Source of the DNA: Halobacillus shinanisalinarum | Lineage (GTDB): Bacteria; Bacillota; Bacilli; Bacillales; Halobacillaceae | Direction: 5' to 3' | Length of the DNA: 64,000 nucleotides | Assembly (NCBI RefSeq): GCF_022919835.1 | Contig: NZ_CP095074.1 | Coordinates: forward strand, 4,566,001 to 4,630,000 | In this document: positions 39,015-49,008 of the stretch, one piece after another | Numbering within the stretch: the first letter of the stretch is position 1 | Layout: every line of letters begins with the position of its first letter | Program-made: the position numbers and the translations under genes | Notes under the pieces: generated by a model | Database searches by the model: none | The model's input: the letters and a program-made list of their open reading frames with translations, nothing else | Told to the model about the DNA's origin: nothing

Positions 39015-39185
39015 TTAATAATACCAGCAACAACAGCATTTCTTCTTATCTTTCTTTTTACAAGGATCATAATAGTCGCGACGACCATAATAATCATAGG
39101 GATCACAATTATCTTTCTTCTTACAAGGATCATAATAGTCACAAGGATCATAATAATCCTTTTTACAAGGATCGTAATAACACAT
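39015..39185 (-). CDS. Cys/Tyr-rich small repeat protein, possibly spore-coat-like
   Basis: 56 residues with 10 Cys and 13 Tyr, built from YYDPC(K)n repeats: MCYYDPCKKDYYDPCDYYDP at the start, RRDYYDPCKKKD later, and a closing CCCCWYY. No signal peptide. I chose the ATG complementary to 39183-39185 because AAAGGGGGGA lies just before it. The composition recalls small crosslinkable spore coat or crust proteins, or a metal-binding protein; I do not recognise a family. It has its own terminator and stands alone in a repeat-rich island. Confidence 0.6.
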   Translation of the reverse strand: MCYYDPCKKDYYDPCDYYDPCKKKDNCDPYDYYGRRDYYDPCKKKDKKKCCCCWYY

Positions 39186-39711
39186 AAAATCCCCCCTTTC
39201 TATACTTTTATAATGTGATAATAAGAGGGAATAGATTGGATAGGTTACATAGTAAAAAAATACATTTTCTAAAATCATTTGAAAGGGGGAGGAAGAAGTT
39301 TTCCCGATGGGTGTTGGAAGCAGCTAATATGATTGCTCTTAACTTAATGAATGATATTGTAAAAGGGAAGATAAACGGTGAAAAAGCTCGTAATATCTAT
39401 GGATAAAGTAAGTCTTGTGCTTATACAAGAAAACGTAGCCTATAAAATATCGTGTCATCGTCTAGAAGAGGTTGAGAGGAGCTCGTTGAATGAACGGGGA
39501 GCTTTCATTTGAATCAATTTTTAGTATTAGACCAATTCTTATTCAAATTGGTTTCACATGGCCCAGTTAAAAGGTATTGAGAAAGTTCTTTCATCATTCA
39601 TTCCTCTGCAAGCTAACAGCGTAAGTCTAGTGAATAGGTTGTGTCAGTCTTGTTAGAAGGGCCATTAGGAGAAACTCCGATGCTAGGCATACGCTGGGGC
39701 CCTCAAAGATT
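39186..39711. other. Intergenic stretch without a supported gene
   Basis: A plus-strand frame ends at 39406 with WVLEAANMIALNLMNDIVKG but has no well-spaced ribosome binding site. A small stem (GACCAATT / AATTGGTT) lies near 39530. Nothing else is supportable. Confidence 0.3.
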
Positions 39712-39824
39712 TCGCGCCTCGTACTTCTTGCGACGCACAAGGAACGTGCTAGTTTCGACTTTTCCGCAGGATATGGTGTTTTTTGTCGACGTTCTCATTC
39801 GTCAACTTTTTGAAAACGTACTTA
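39712..39824. repeat. Dispersed palindromic repeat copy
   Basis: Matches 17891-17969 in two blocks: TCGCGCCTCG.ACTTCTTGCG followed by ACGCACA, and the terminal GTCGACGTTCTCATTCGTCA. A 30-bp stretch between the blocks is not shared, so one copy has an insertion or the other a deletion. Confidence 0.65.
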
Positions 39825-39828
39825 TAGT

Positions 39829-39862
39829 AAAAAAGCGGAGCCAATGCAGCTCCGCTTTTTAA
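39829..39862. terminator. Strong bidirectional hairpin terminator without an adjacent gene
   Basis: Stem AAAAGCGGAGC / GCTCCGCTTTT, seven-base loop, T run on one side and A run on the other. No obvious gene ends here. Confidence 0.7.
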
Positions 39863-39901
39863 CATTCTTTTGTTTGTTTAAGGAAGGGTGTTGGGTTTTC
39901 A

Positions 39902-40050
39902 GGAACAAGCATTTTCCCCAAAAAAGGCGGGGATTCTGCCTAAAATTATGACGATTCTAACCACCGCAGAATTATTACGCCCCAAATTATAGGTATTCTC
40001 CCGAAAACCGAAGTTATTTTAACCAAAGAAGGTTAGATTCTGCCCAAACA
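39902..40050. repeat. Seven degenerate 21-bp phased repeats
   Basis: An ATT core followed by pyrimidine/CC and AAA recurs at 39911, 39933, 39954, 39974, 39995, 40016 and 40037, so spacing is 22, 21, 20, 21, 21, 21. Approximate core consensus ATTCTRCCCCAAA. No frame is open through it. Confidence 0.7.
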
Positions 40051-40053
40051 CAA

Positions 40054-40422
40054 TCCGCTTTCCTGTTGTCTAGCTGCAGTGCCCAGACACTCGAGACATA
40101 AGCAGTTCGCCTCCGCGGGGAAAGGTCGCCGCTCTGCTTATGCTAGTCGTGTCTACCCGGGCACCTCCGCTTTCCTATTAATGTCTAACTGCTAAGCCCA
40201 GCCCCTATCGACATAAGTCAATCCACTCTGTGACGAAAACCACGTCACGACGTGTCTGGTCTTATGCGTACGGGGCTAAACGGGCTTTTCCGCTTTTCTT
40301 AATGTCTAGCTGCGAGGGGCAGACCTTCGCGACATAAGTAATCCAACTCCGTGAAGAAAGACCGCTTCACTGGGTCGTCTTACTTATGCGTTTCAGGTCT
40401 AAGCGCCCCTCTCCGCTTTTCT
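40054..40422. repeat. Three tandem hairpin repeats of about 112-123 bp
   Basis: Units begin with TCCGCTTTYCT at 40054, 40166 and 40289, with a closing copy at 40412. Each has GTCTARCTGC, an arm containing GACATAAG, and its complement CTTATGC, followed by a G/C-rich closing arm. The loop sequences differ while arms covary. The array ends 2 bp from the stop codon of the permease gene. Confidence 0.8.
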
Positions 40423-40423
40423 G

Positions 40424-41692
40424 CTAATGTCCGAGTGTTCTCATGATAAATTCAAGGAGAAAGATCATGGCGATACATACGACGGGTGCCGTTAGCTCGC
40501 GTTGCTTGCCGATTGCAAATTTAACGATGGGATAGGCTATGAAGCCAAACGCCATTCCGTCAGCGATCGAGTAGGTGAACGGGATCATCACGATGATTAA
40601 GAAAGCTGGCATCGCTTCAGACAAATTGTCCAGTGGAATTTCCTTAATGTTCTGTACCATCAGTGCTCCAACGATAATTAATATCGGACTAATGGCAGTT
40701 GCTGGAACCATTGAAATCCATGGGATAAGCAATAATGTTGCCAGAAACAATCCCGCCATCGTTAGGCTTGCGCGTCCCGATTTTCCTCCCGATGCAATGA
40801 CCGCGGCACTTTCTGCTGATGAAACGGTAGGTGATGTCCCGAAGAATCCACTAGTAATAGCCGAAAATGCTGCTGCCTGATAAGATTTTTTAAACTTATC
40901 TTCTTGCTTTAACATGGATAACTGGCCGTGAAGCAACCCCATATTCTCAAAGATGAGAACAATCGTTAACGGAAAGACAGCCATCCAAAAGCCGAATTCG
41001 GTAATTCCGCTAAAGGAAGGGATCATCATCCATTCTTGATCGGCTAATGCCAGCGATTCACCAGGATCTTCAAGTAAACCTATGAAGTGCGCGATGAGTG
41101 TTCCGACGATCATGGTAATTAGAAAGTTGCCAGGAACGTTTTTGGCAAAAAGGAAAATGGCTATGAATAACGTTAATAAGCTCGTAATAACTAAAGCAGA
41201 GGAGGGATTGCCGAGTGTGATCAATGAATGTTCACCTCGAACGACAAGGCCGCCCTTTTCTAATCCAATTAACGTTAAAAACATTCCAAGTCCAACTGTA
41301 ATCGCATGTTTCAGAGACTCAGGAATCGCTGTTTTCAGCCAGCTACCTAATCGCGTGAAAGCCGTAACGAGAAAAATTAAGCCTGCTATGATAACGACAG
41401 CTAATCCTTCTCGAAATGCCAAGCCGCTTCCTTCGATAATCGAATAAGCGAACAAAGCGTTCACTCCCATGCCGGGAATGAGCACCATAGGCGCATTTGC
41501 GTATAAGGCCATGATCAAACAGCCCACAGCACTTGCAAGAATGGTAGCAACCATCCCTTTTTCCAAAGGGAGGCCGGCAGCTTGTAGAATCTGGCTATTT
41601 ACCGCTACGATGTAGACGGTTGTAAAATAGCCTATGAGTCCTGCCATCACATCCTGTCGCAAGCCGGGCTTATGATTATGCTTGCTAAGCAT
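40424..41692 (-). CDS. NCS2 family purine permease (guanine/hypoxanthine type)
   Basis: Proton-coupled nucleobase importer of the AzgA/PbuG-PbuO branch, about 12-14 membrane spans. The 422 residues start with DVMAGLIGYFTTVYIVAVNS and include the family motif VLIPGMGVNALFAYSI near 72, LGMFLTLIGLEKGGLV, and GTSPTVSSAESAAVIASGGK near 285, which covers the substrate site. AGAGGCG precedes the ATG. No purine riboswitch is visible in the 200 bp upstream; a small GGTTACACGGTAACC palindrome is. The closest symbols would be pbuG or pbuO, but I cannot choose. Confidence 0.9.
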   Translation of the reverse strand: MLSKHNHKPGLRQDVMAGLIGYFTTVYIVAVNSQILQAAGLPLEKGMVATILASAVGCLIMALYANAPMVLIPGMGVNALFAYSIIEGSGLAFREGLAVVIIAGLIFLVTAFTRLGSWLKTAIPESLKHAITVGLGMFLTLIGLEKGGLVVRGEHSLITLGNPSSALVITSLLTLFIAIFLFAKNVPGNFLITMIVGTLIAHFIGLLEDPGESLALADQEWMMIPSFSGITEFGFWMAVFPLTIVLIFENMGLLHGQLSMLKQEDKFKKSYQAAAFSAITSGFFGTSPTVSSAESAAVIASGGKSGRASLTMAGLFLATLLLIPWISMVPATAISPILIIVGALMVQNIKEIPLDNLSEAMPAFLIIVMIPFTYSIADGMAFGFIAYPIVKFAIGKQRELTAPVVCIAMIFLLEFIMRTLGH

Positions 41693-41844
41693 AGGTAATC
41701 GCCTCTATGAAATTATCCCTCTCCCACCCGGTTACCGTGTAACCCACAAACAATCATTCTACTCCCATTGCAAATAAGAATCAAGAATGAAGGTAATATT
41801 TAATACAAATTCACAATGATGTGGTAAAATAAACGGGGCATAAC

Positions 41845-41874
41845 TTGTTAAAGTAAGCGTTTTCTCGTTATTAT
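41845..41874 (+). promoter_or_regulatory. Promoter of sdaAB with an embedded cre-like site
   Basis: -35 TTGTTA (41845-41850), 18-bp spacer, -10 TATTAT (41869-41874). The spacer contains AAGTAAGCGTTTTCT (41851-41865), a cre consensus match with one mismatch, so CcpA could block this promoter directly. Confidence 0.5.
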
Positions 41875-41906
41875 AGAAGAGAGTCATAGATGGGATGGTG
41901 ATAGTC

Positions 41907-42569
41907 GTGAAGTATAGATCAGTTTTTGATATAATCGGTCCAGTAATGATTGGGCCTTCAAGCTCCCACACAGCTGGGGCCGCTCGAATTGGGCGGGCAG
42001 CCAGACATTTATTTGGCCGGGAACCTAACTATGCGAACATCCACTTATATGGGTCATTTGCCCAGACTTATAAAGGTCATGGCACAGATGTTGCGATCAT
42101 TGGTGGATTACTAGATTACGATACGGATGATACAAGAATTGGTACAGCGTTAGAAACCGCTCGAAATCATGGCATGAATGTGCAGTTTTTTGAAGAGGAT
42201 GCTGTGACTGATCATCCTAATACCGCACGTATAAAGATTGGCGATGAGAATGATGAGCTCGAATTAGTTGGTATATCAATTGGCGGGGGTAAAGCAGAGA
42301 TTACGGAGCTCAACGGCTTTGAACTTCGGCTTTCCGGAAGTCATCCCGCTATTCTGTTAATTCATAATGATCGGTATGGGGCGATTGCATCGGCTACGAC
42401 GATCTTAGCAAGTCATGAAATAAATATCGGACGAATGGAAGTGTCAAGAAAAGGTGAAGGGGAACAAGCACTAATGGTCATCGAAGTGGATCAAAATGTG
42501 GATGATTCTCTTTTAAGCGAATTAGAACGTGCCGACCATATTACCCAAGTAGCTAGAATATCGGACTAA
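41907..42569 (+). CDS. sdaAB: L-serine dehydratase, beta subunit
   Basis: With SdaAA forms the iron-sulfur L-serine deaminase (serine to pyruvate and ammonia). The 220 residues start KYRSVFDIIGPVMIGPSSSH with the serine-binding SSSHT motif, and end with an ACT-like domain (ASHEINIGRMEVSRKGEGEQ). I use the GTG at 41907, which matches the relatives' N-terminus; the frame is open four codons further. Confidence 0.94.
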   Translation: MKYRSVFDIIGPVMIGPSSSHTAGAARIGRAARHLFGREPNYANIHLYGSFAQTYKGHGTDVAIIGGLLDYDTDDTRIGTALETARNHGMNVQFFEEDAVTDHPNTARIKIGDENDELELVGISIGGGKAEITELNGFELRLSGSHPAILLIHNDRYGAIASATTILASHEINIGRMEVSRKGEGEQALMVIEVDQNVDDSLLSELERADHITQVARISD

Positions 42570-42590
42570 CTTAGAGAAAGGGGTAGTCAT

Positions 42591-43475
42591 TTGTTTAAAA
42601 ATGTTGCGGAACTAATACAACTGGCGGAAAGTAAAGGCGAACAAATTTCTGAGATTATGATCCAGCAAGAAATGGAGGTTAAGCAAGTTTCACGAGAGCA
42701 AGTCTATGCTCAAATGGAACGTAACCTCGATGTCATGGAGAAATCGGTTGAGGATGGATTAAAGGGAGTCAAATCTCATAGTGGATTAACAGGAGGCGAT
42801 GCCGTCCTGATTCAGGATTATATGAGGGATCAGGAACCTCTCTCGGGTAATCTCTTGATGGATGCGGTAAGTAAAGCGATGGCGACGAATGAGGTCAATG
42901 CGGCAATGGGAACGATTTGTGCCACGCCAACAGCTGGGAGTGCGGGTTGTGTGCCAGGAACCTTATTTGCTGTGAAAAATAAATTAAATCCAACGCGTGA
43001 CCAAATGGTGCGTTATTTGTTCACATCAGGAGCTTTTGGTTTTGTTGTAGCCAATAATGCTTCGATCTCGGGTGCTGCTGGAGGCTGTCAGGCAGAAGTT
43101 GGTTCAGCTGCGGGTATGGCATCTGCGGCCATTGTAGAGATGGCCGGTGGAACACCAGCTCAATCAGCTGAGGCGATGGCAATTACACTTAAAAATATGC
43201 TCGGCCTTATTTGTGACCCCGTAGCCGGTCTTGTAGAAGTTCCGTGTGTGAAAAGAAACGCCATGGGGGCTACAAATGCGATCGTTTCCGCTGACATGGC
43301 TTTAGCTGGTGTTACTAGCCGGATTCCTTGTGACGAAGTGATTGACGCGATGCACAAAGTAGGTCAGCGGATGCCAACAGCTTTTCGTGAAACCGCGCAA
43401 GGTGGTCTGGCAGCTACGCCAACAGGAAAACAACTTGAGGCGAAAGTGTACGGAATTTCACTTGAGAAAGAGTGA
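42591..43475 (+). CDS. sdaAA: L-serine dehydratase, alpha subunit
   Basis: Catalytic subunit holding the 4Fe-4S cluster. Conserved Cys occur in TICATPTAGSAGCVPGT near 105, GLICDPVAGLVEVPC near 205; the SGAAGGCQAEVGSA block is also intact. 294 residues. TTG start after AAAGGGG. The stop overlaps the recG start by four bases. Adjacent to sdaAB in one operon. Confidence 0.95.
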   Translation: MFKNVAELIQLAESKGEQISEIMIQQEMEVKQVSREQVYAQMERNLDVMEKSVEDGLKGVKSHSGLTGGDAVLIQDYMRDQEPLSGNLLMDAVSKAMATNEVNAAMGTICATPTAGSAGCVPGTLFAVKNKLNPTRDQMVRYLFTSGAFGFVVANNASISGAAGGCQAEVGSAAGMASAAIVEMAGGTPAQSAEAMAITLKNMLGLICDPVAGLVEVPCVKRNAMGATNAIVSADMALAGVTSRIPCDEVIDAMHKVGQRMPTAFRETAQGGLAATPTGKQLEAKVYGISLEKE

Positions 43476-45516
43476 GTGACATGTTAAATCAATCCATAAG
43501 TGAAGTAAAAGGGATTGGGGAAAAGCTTCAAGCTCATTTACATGAGCTTGGGCTTTTTACAATTGAAGATTTACTCTTCTATTTCCCTTATCGTTATGAT
43601 ACATATGAAATCAAACCGTTAACCGAGCTTGCCCACAATGAGAAAGCGACGATCGAAGGGGTGCTTACTGCAGAGCCCTCTCTTAACTTTTATAGTAAAA
43701 AGAAGTCACGATTAACTATGACATTGCAAGTCGAGCAATTTGCAGTTAAAGCGGTGATGTTCAATCGTTCTTTTGCGAAAAAGCAATTGAATAAAGGGGA
43801 CACGGTAACGGTTACCGGTAAATGGGACCAGCATCGTTTGCAAATTACGGTCAGTCAATTTAAAAAGGGCGAAGCGAAAAGCCAGGATCCTATTCAACCA
43901 GTTTATACACTTAAAGAAAGTGTAACGCTGCTCACGTTAAGAAAGGTGATTAAGGCGGCATTAGAGGAATATGCGGACAATGTAGAAGAAATTTTACCTG
44001 AAGATACCATGCTTACTTATAAACTGCCTGATCGCAAGCAAGCCTTGCACCAAATGCATTATCCGGAAAGTCCGCTTATGCTTAAACATGCCAAGAGAAG
44101 ATTTATCTATGAAGAATTTCTCCTTTTTCAGTTAAAAATGCAGTTGCTCCGAAAGCTTCATCGAGAGTCTACTAAGGGGAATGCTCAAAATTATGATAAT
44201 GATCAGTTAACTGACTTTGTTCAAGCGCTCCCTTTTGAACTGACGGGTGCACAAAAACGCTCTCTTGCTGAGATTTTAAAAGATATGAAAAGTCCTTATC
44301 GTATGAATCGTCTGCTTCAAGGGGATGTAGGCTCAGGGAAAACTGCTGTGGCGGCCATTGGTCTATATGCTTCAATCACAACAGGGAAGCAGGGGCATTA
44401 ATGGTGCCTACGGAAATTCTTGCTGACCAGCATTATCATTCACTGAAAGAGATGTTTGCGGACCGAGCTAATGTTGTTCTGTTGACAGGATCGGTGAAGG
44501 GAAAAAAACGAAAAGAAATCCTTCGTTCGATCCTTGATCATGAAGTTGATATTATCGTAGGTACGCATGCTCTCATACAAGATGAAGTGGATTTTAGTGA
44601 TTTAGGGTTCGTTATCGTCGATGAACAGCATCGTTTTGGAGTAAAACAACGCCGGACTTTAAGGGATAAAGGGCTTCACCCAGATGTCTTGTTTATGACA
44701 GCTACTCCCATCCCCCGTACCCTTGCGATTACTGCTTTTGGCGACATGGACGTATCTGTGATCGATGAAATGCCAGCAGGCCGGAAACCAATTGACACCT
44801 ATTGGATTAAAGGAGAAATGACTGATCGTGTGTTAGCCTTTATTCAGAAGGCAGTTGAGGGAGGACATCAAGCTTACGTCATCTGTCCTTTAATAGAAGA
44901 ATCTGACCAATTAGATATCCAAAATGCTGTCGATTTATATCACCAAATAGCTAGTGTATATGAACCGAAGATCTCTGTCGGTCTTATGCACGGAAGACTT
45001 CATAATGATGAAAAAGAAGAAGTGATGAAGCGCTTTGCGGAGAATGAGCTGCAAGTCCTTGTTTCGACAACGGTCGTGGAAGTCGGAGTGAACGTTCCGA
45101 ATGCCACAGTGATGGTGATCCATGATGCTGAACGATTTGGACTGTCTCAGCTACACCAGCTGCGTGGTCGGGTCGGGCGAGGCAGTGAGCAAAGCTATTG
45201 TATTTTATTAGCTGATCCTAAAGGCGATGTAGGCAAAGAGCGGATGAGGATTATGACAGAAACAAATGATGGTTTTGAACTGTCAGAGCAAGATTTGAAG
45301 TTAAGAGGTCCTGGAGATTTTTTTGGCAGAAAACAAAGCGGCTTGCCTGAATTTAAAGTCGGTGATATGGTTCATGATTATCGCGCTCTTGAAACGGCAA
45401 GACAGGATGCAGCTGAGATTATCGCGAATCATTCATTAGTAAAAGATGAACGTTTTAAACCGTTAAAAGACATCCTCGAACAAGACGAACATGTAAAGGG
45501 AGAAATTCTTGATTAA
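43472..45516 (+). CDS. recG: ATP-dependent DNA helicase RecG (apparent -1 frameshift)
   Basis: Branch-migrating helicase for fork regression and Holliday junctions. An N-terminal wedge domain is followed by [19 protein letters not shown] (Walker A). The frame breaks at GGGG (44392-44395); adding one G gives [20 protein letters not shown] in unbroken sequence and the remaining motifs: [46 protein letters not shown]. Repaired length is about 681 residues, normal. GTG 43472 and ATG 43481 are both possible starts. Confidence 0.92.
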
Positions 45517-45520
45517 ATGA

Positions 45521-45576
45521 TGAGTAAGGCACTTTGAAGGTTTGTGAGGATGCCTTGCTCATTAGGTGTGTTTTTC
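45521..45576 (+). terminator. Probable terminator after recG
   Basis: Stem TGAGTAAGGCA / TGCCTTGCTCA with a long loop and TTTTT about 12 nt later. The spaced T tract lowers certainty. Confidence 0.5.
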
Positions 45577-45605
45577 TCGTTCGTCCGCCTATCATAGGGA
45601 AAGTG

Positions 45606-45657
45606 TTGCGTAATCGTTTCAGGTATTATATATTACTGTTAGTACCTAGTCATAAGA
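45606..45657 (+). promoter_or_regulatory. fapR-plsX-fabDG promoter with FapR operator
   Basis: -35 TTGCGT (45606-45611), 17-bp spacer, -10 TATATT (45629-45634). Directly after it, at 45637-45657, is TGTTAGTACCTAGTCATAAG, a close match to the known FapR box (TTAGTACCTAGTCTTAA). The operator covers the predicted start site, so FapR should repress its own operon until malonyl-CoA binds. Confidence 0.85.
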
Positions 45658-45687
45658 TTTGTGACAAACGAACGGTGGAGAGCGCAA

Positions 45688-46263
45688 ATGAAACGCACGA
45701 AGCAAGTCAGGCAAAGTGAATTGAAGGAGACGATCGAAGCAACTCCTTTTGTAACAGATGAAGCATTAGCTAACCGGTTCAGTGTGAGTATCCAGACAAT
45801 CCGCCTTGACCGGATGGAGTTAGCCATTCCAGAGTTAAGAGAGCGGATTAGGTCTGTAGCGACACAGGAGTGGAATGAGACGGTTAAAGCACTGCCTATA
45901 GAGGAAGTGATAGGTGAAGTGATTGACTTGGAACTGGACCAGCGCGCAATTTCAATTTTGGATATAAAATCGGAGCATGTTTTTTCAAGAAATGATATAG
46001 CTCGCGGTCATCACCTCTTTGCCCAAGCAAACTCTCTTGCAGTAGCTGTGATCGACGAAGAACTAGCCCTTACTGCTGAGTCAAGCATTCGCTTTATGCG
46101 TCAAGTTAAGCGAGGGGAGCGTGTCGTAGCCAAAGCCTTTGTAAGAGGAGACGACAACAAGGGACGTACCATTGTCGATGTCCATAGTTTTGTAGATAGT
46201 GAAGAAGTGTTCGCGGGGACGTTTGAGATGTTCCGTCAGCAAGATGTCAAAAGGAGTGAATAA
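45688..46263 (+). CDS. fapR: Fatty acid and phospholipid synthesis repressor FapR
   Basis: Malonyl-CoA-responsive repressor of lipid genes. Residues 1-55 are the helix-turn-helix ([34 protein letters not shown]); the rest is a hot-dog thioesterase-like effector domain ([20 protein letters not shown], then [13 protein letters not shown]). 191 residues from the ATG at 45688, preceded by GGTGGAGAG; the frame is open nine codons upstream without a site. Confidence 0.95.
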   Translation: MKRTKQVRQSELKETIEATPFVTDEALANRFSVSIQTIRLDRMELAIPELRERIRSVATQEWNETVKALPIEEVIGEVIDLELDQRAISILDIKSEHVFSRNDIARGHHLFAQANSLAVAVIDEELALTAESSIRFMRQVKRGERVVAKAFVRGDDNKGRTIVDVHSFVDSEEVFAGTFEMFRQQDVKRSE

Positions 46264-46266
46264 GCA

Positions 46267-47271
46267 ATGAAATTAGCCATAGATGCAATGGGCGGGGACC
46301 ATGCCCCTGATGCTATTGTGAAGGGAGCTGTGGAAGCAGCATCTGCGATCGATGGGTTATCGATTACGTTAATTGGTGATGAGAATCAAATGAACCCATT
46401 ACTAGGCGGTGCTCCTAATATATCAGTAATACATACAGAGGAAATGATTACCTCAGAGGATGAACCAGTTCGAGCTGTGCGAAGAAAAAAGAATGCTTCC
46501 ATGGTTTTAATGGCTAAAGAAGTGAAAGAAGGGAGAGCAGACGGCTGTATTTCTGCTGGAAATACGGGAGCGCTTATGAGTGCAGGGCTGTTTGTTGTCG
46601 GTCGAATGGAAGGGGTAGATCGTCCAGCGTTGAGCCCCACCCTTCCAACAGAAGATGGAACGGGTTTCTTAATGCTTGATGTTGGAGCGAATGTTGATGC
46701 TAAACCGAATCATTTGCTGCAATACGCGATTATGGGCTCGATTTATAGTGAAAAAGTTCGCGGGCTAAATAAACCAAGGGTGGGTTTATTAAATGTCGGT
46801 ACTGAGGAAGGCAAAGGCAGTGATTTAACGAAGCAAGTTTATAAACTGCTTTCAGACGCGCCCATTCATTTTATTGGGAATGTTGAAGCAAGGGATTTAT
46901 TAAGTGGGGCAGCGGATGTTGTCGTCACAGATGGCTTTACGGGAAATGTAACATTAAAAACGATTGAAGGCACCGCTTTAACGATGTTCTCTATGATTAA
47001 ACAAACCTTTATGTCGAGCTTTAAAACCAAACTTGCTGCAGGTCTTGCTAAAAATGATTTGCAGCAATTAAAAACGAAGCTTGATTATTCCGAATATGGA
47101 GGGGCCGGTTTATTCGGTCTCGCTGCACCTGTGATTAAAGCACATGGATCGTCGAACGAGCGTGCGGTTTATAATGCGATTCGCCAGGCTTGTCATATGA
47201 TTGAACAAAATGTATCCTCTACAATCGCGAATTCAATGAAGGAACTGCAAGTAAAGGAGGAGAATGAATGA
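46267..47271 (+). CDS. plsX: Phosphate acyltransferase PlsX
   Basis: Makes acyl-phosphate from acyl-ACP for phospholipid synthesis with PlsY. The 334 residues show [18 protein letters not shown] at the N-terminus, [14 protein letters not shown] near 95 and [20 protein letters not shown] near 218. Three bases after fapR; stop overlaps fabD (ATGA). Confidence 0.96.
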   Translation: MKLAIDAMGGDHAPDAIVKGAVEAASAIDGLSITLIGDENQMNPLLGGAPNISVIHTEEMITSEDEPVRAVRRKKNASMVLMAKEVKEGRADGCISAGNTGALMSAGLFVVGRMEGVDRPALSPTLPTEDGTGFLMLDVGANVDAKPNHLLQYAIMGSIYSEKVRGLNKPRVGLLNVGTEEGKGSDLTKQVYKLLSDAPIHFIGNVEARDLLSGAADVVVTDGFTGNVTLKTIEGTALTMFSMIKQTFMSSFKTKLAAGLAKNDLQQLKTKLDYSEYGGAGLFGLAAPVIKAHGSSNERAVYNAIRQACHMIEQNVSSTIANSMKELQVKEENE

Positions 47272-48209
47272 AACGTACAGCATTTATTTTTCCAGGACAA
47301 GGATCCCAGGAAGTCGGAATGGGTCACGAAATGTATCAAAGCTATCCAGAAGTGAAAGAGTTATTCGATGCAGCAGATGAAGCTTTAGGCTATTCGTTAA
47401 CTTCGTTAATGTTTGAAGGACCTTCCGATGAATTAACGAAAACAGAAAATGCACAGCCAGCCCTGTTACTAAATAGTGTGGCGATTGCTCAAGTATTAGA
47501 AAAAGAAGGCATCTCTCCAGTGATGACAGCTGGTCACAGTCTGGGTGAATATAGTGCCTTAGTAAGCGCGGGGGCCCTTGATGCGATCGATGCTGTCAAA
47601 CTTGTTCACACACGCGGCAAGCTGATGGAGGAGGCGTATCCGACAGGTTTAGGTGCTATGGCCGCAGTCCTCGGATTAGGTAAAGAAGAGATTGAGCAAG
47701 TGTTATCTGGGCTGGATCCGGAACAACCTGTTGATTTAGCTAACATTAACTGTCCGGGGCAAATCGTTATATCTGGAACAGCTGAAGGTGTAGAAACAGC
47801 CTCTAAACAACTAAAAGAGGCCGGTGCAAAGCGTGTTCTTCCACTTAACGTCAGCGGCCCTTTTCACTCAAGATTAATGAAGCCAGCTAGTGAAAGCTTC
47901 TCCCAGTCTTTAGAGAAAACGAATGTGCGTAATGCTTCGCTTCCTGTCTATGCAAACGTGTCAGCAGAGGCTGTAACCGATGCTGATCAAATAAGAAGTT
48001 TGTTAATAGAGCAGCTATACTCCCCTGTTCGCTTTCAAGAAATATTAGAAGCGTTTGTCGAAGAAGACATTGATGCTATTGTAGAAGTGGGACAAGGCAA
48101 AGTACTTAGTGGACTGGTTAGAAAAGTAAAACGGAGAATGAAGACGTTTGCGATTGAGGATTCTGAATCGGTTGCTTCATTCGTTGAATGGAACAAGGAG
48201 GATCAATAA
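47268..48209 (+). CDS. fabD: Malonyl-CoA-ACP transacylase
   Basis: Transfers malonyl from CoA to [21 protein letters not shown] at the N-terminus, the catalytic Ser in [16 protein letters not shown] near 91 and His in [12 protein letters not shown] near 201 are intact. 313 residues. The stop overlaps fabG by one base. Confidence 0.96.
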   Translation: MKRTAFIFPGQGSQEVGMGHEMYQSYPEVKELFDAADEALGYSLTSLMFEGPSDELTKTENAQPALLLNSVAIAQVLEKEGISPVMTAGHSLGEYSALVSAGALDAIDAVKLVHTRGKLMEEAYPTGLGAMAAVLGLGKEEIEQVLSGLDPEQPVDLANINCPGQIVISGTAEGVETASKQLKEAGAKRVLPLNVSGPFHSRLMKPASESFSQSLEKTNVRNASLPVYANVSAEAVTDADQIRSLLIEQLYSPVRFQEILEAFVEEDIDAIVEVGQGKVLSGLVRKVKRRMKTFAIEDSESVASFVEWNKEDQ

Positions 48210-48949
48210 TGCTGAATGAACAAGTGGCACTTGTAACGGGTGCTTCGCGTGGAATAGGCCAGGCGATTGCGCTCGAACTTGCTAAAAATGGTGCAAAAGT
48301 TGCCGTGAATTATTCGGGCAGTGAAGAAAGAGCAGAAGCTGTTGTTCAGGAAATTAAAGACAACGGTGGTGAAGCGATTAAAATTCAAGCGAACGTTTCA
48401 CAGGCAGATGATGTCAGCCGAATGGTGAAGACAGTTGTAGAAGAATTCGGCCGCTTAGATATTTTAGTCAACAATGCTGGAATAACCAGAGATAACCTGC
48501 TGATGCGCATGAAGGAGCAAGAATTTGACGATGTAATTGATACGAATTTAAAAGGTGTTTTTATGTGTACAAAAGGGGTAACGAGACAAATGATGAAGCA
48601 AAAGTTTGGCCGCATCATAAATATCTCTTCTATCGTGGGTGTCTCAGGCAACCCTGGACAAGCCAACTATGTAGCAGCTAAAGCAGGGGTCATCGGCTTA
48701 ACGAAGTCTAATGCAAAAGAGCTTGCTTCACGAAATATTACGGTGAATGCTGTTGCCCCGGGGTATATCACGACAGATATGACCGATCAGCTGACAGATG
48801 ACCAACGTGAACAGATGCTTGCATTGATCCCATTGAACCGTCTAGGCGAAGGGGAAGATATTGCTCGAGCCGTTCGCTTCCTGGCTTCAGGGGATGCTGC
48901 CTATATTACAGGCCAAACACTTCATGTTGACGGCGGCATGGTGATGTAA
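48209..48949 (+). CDS. fabG: 3-oxoacyl-ACP reductase FabG
   Basis: NADPH-dependent reduction of 3-oxoacyl-ACP. Short-chain dehydrogenase with [18 protein letters not shown] near 8, [14 protein letters not shown] near 87 and the Ser-Tyr-Lys set in [20 protein letters not shown] followed by AKAG near 140-160. 246 residues. I use the ATG at 48209, six to seven bases after AGGAGG; a start further upstream lies within fabD. Confidence 0.96.
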   Translation: MLNEQVALVTGASRGIGQAIALELAKNGAKVAVNYSGSEERAEAVVQEIKDNGGEAIKIQANVSQADDVSRMVKTVVEEFGRLDILVNNAGITRDNLLMRMKEQEFDDVIDTNLKGVFMCTKGVTRQMMKQKFGRIINISSIVGVSGNPGQANYVAAKAGVIGLTKSNAKELASRNITVNAVAPGYITTDMTDQLTDDQREQMLALIPLNRLGEGEDIARAVRFLASGDAAYITGQTLHVDGGMVM

Positions 48950-49008
48950 ATTAATCTGGTTTCTGTAAGTGAAATCTACTATAATAACTGAAGGGAGGTG
49001 AAGTTCCT

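Noticed and set aside
39215..39406. Plus-strand gene of 63 codons
   Set aside because: GTG start overlaps the promoter region of the opposite small gene, has no ribosome binding site at a usable distance and no recognisable domain.
39902..40050. CRISPR array
   Set aside because: Cores are degenerate and spaced 21 bp apart with no distinct spacers, and no cas genes are present.
41693..41906. Purine riboswitch upstream of the NCS2 permease
   Set aside because: The conserved core of purine aptamers is not seen on the minus strand; only a GGTTACACGGTAACC palindrome is present.
44401..45516. Independent helicase gene starting at ATG 44401
   Set aside because: It lacks the Walker A and wedge domain, which lie in the preceding frame; both parts form one RecG of normal length.
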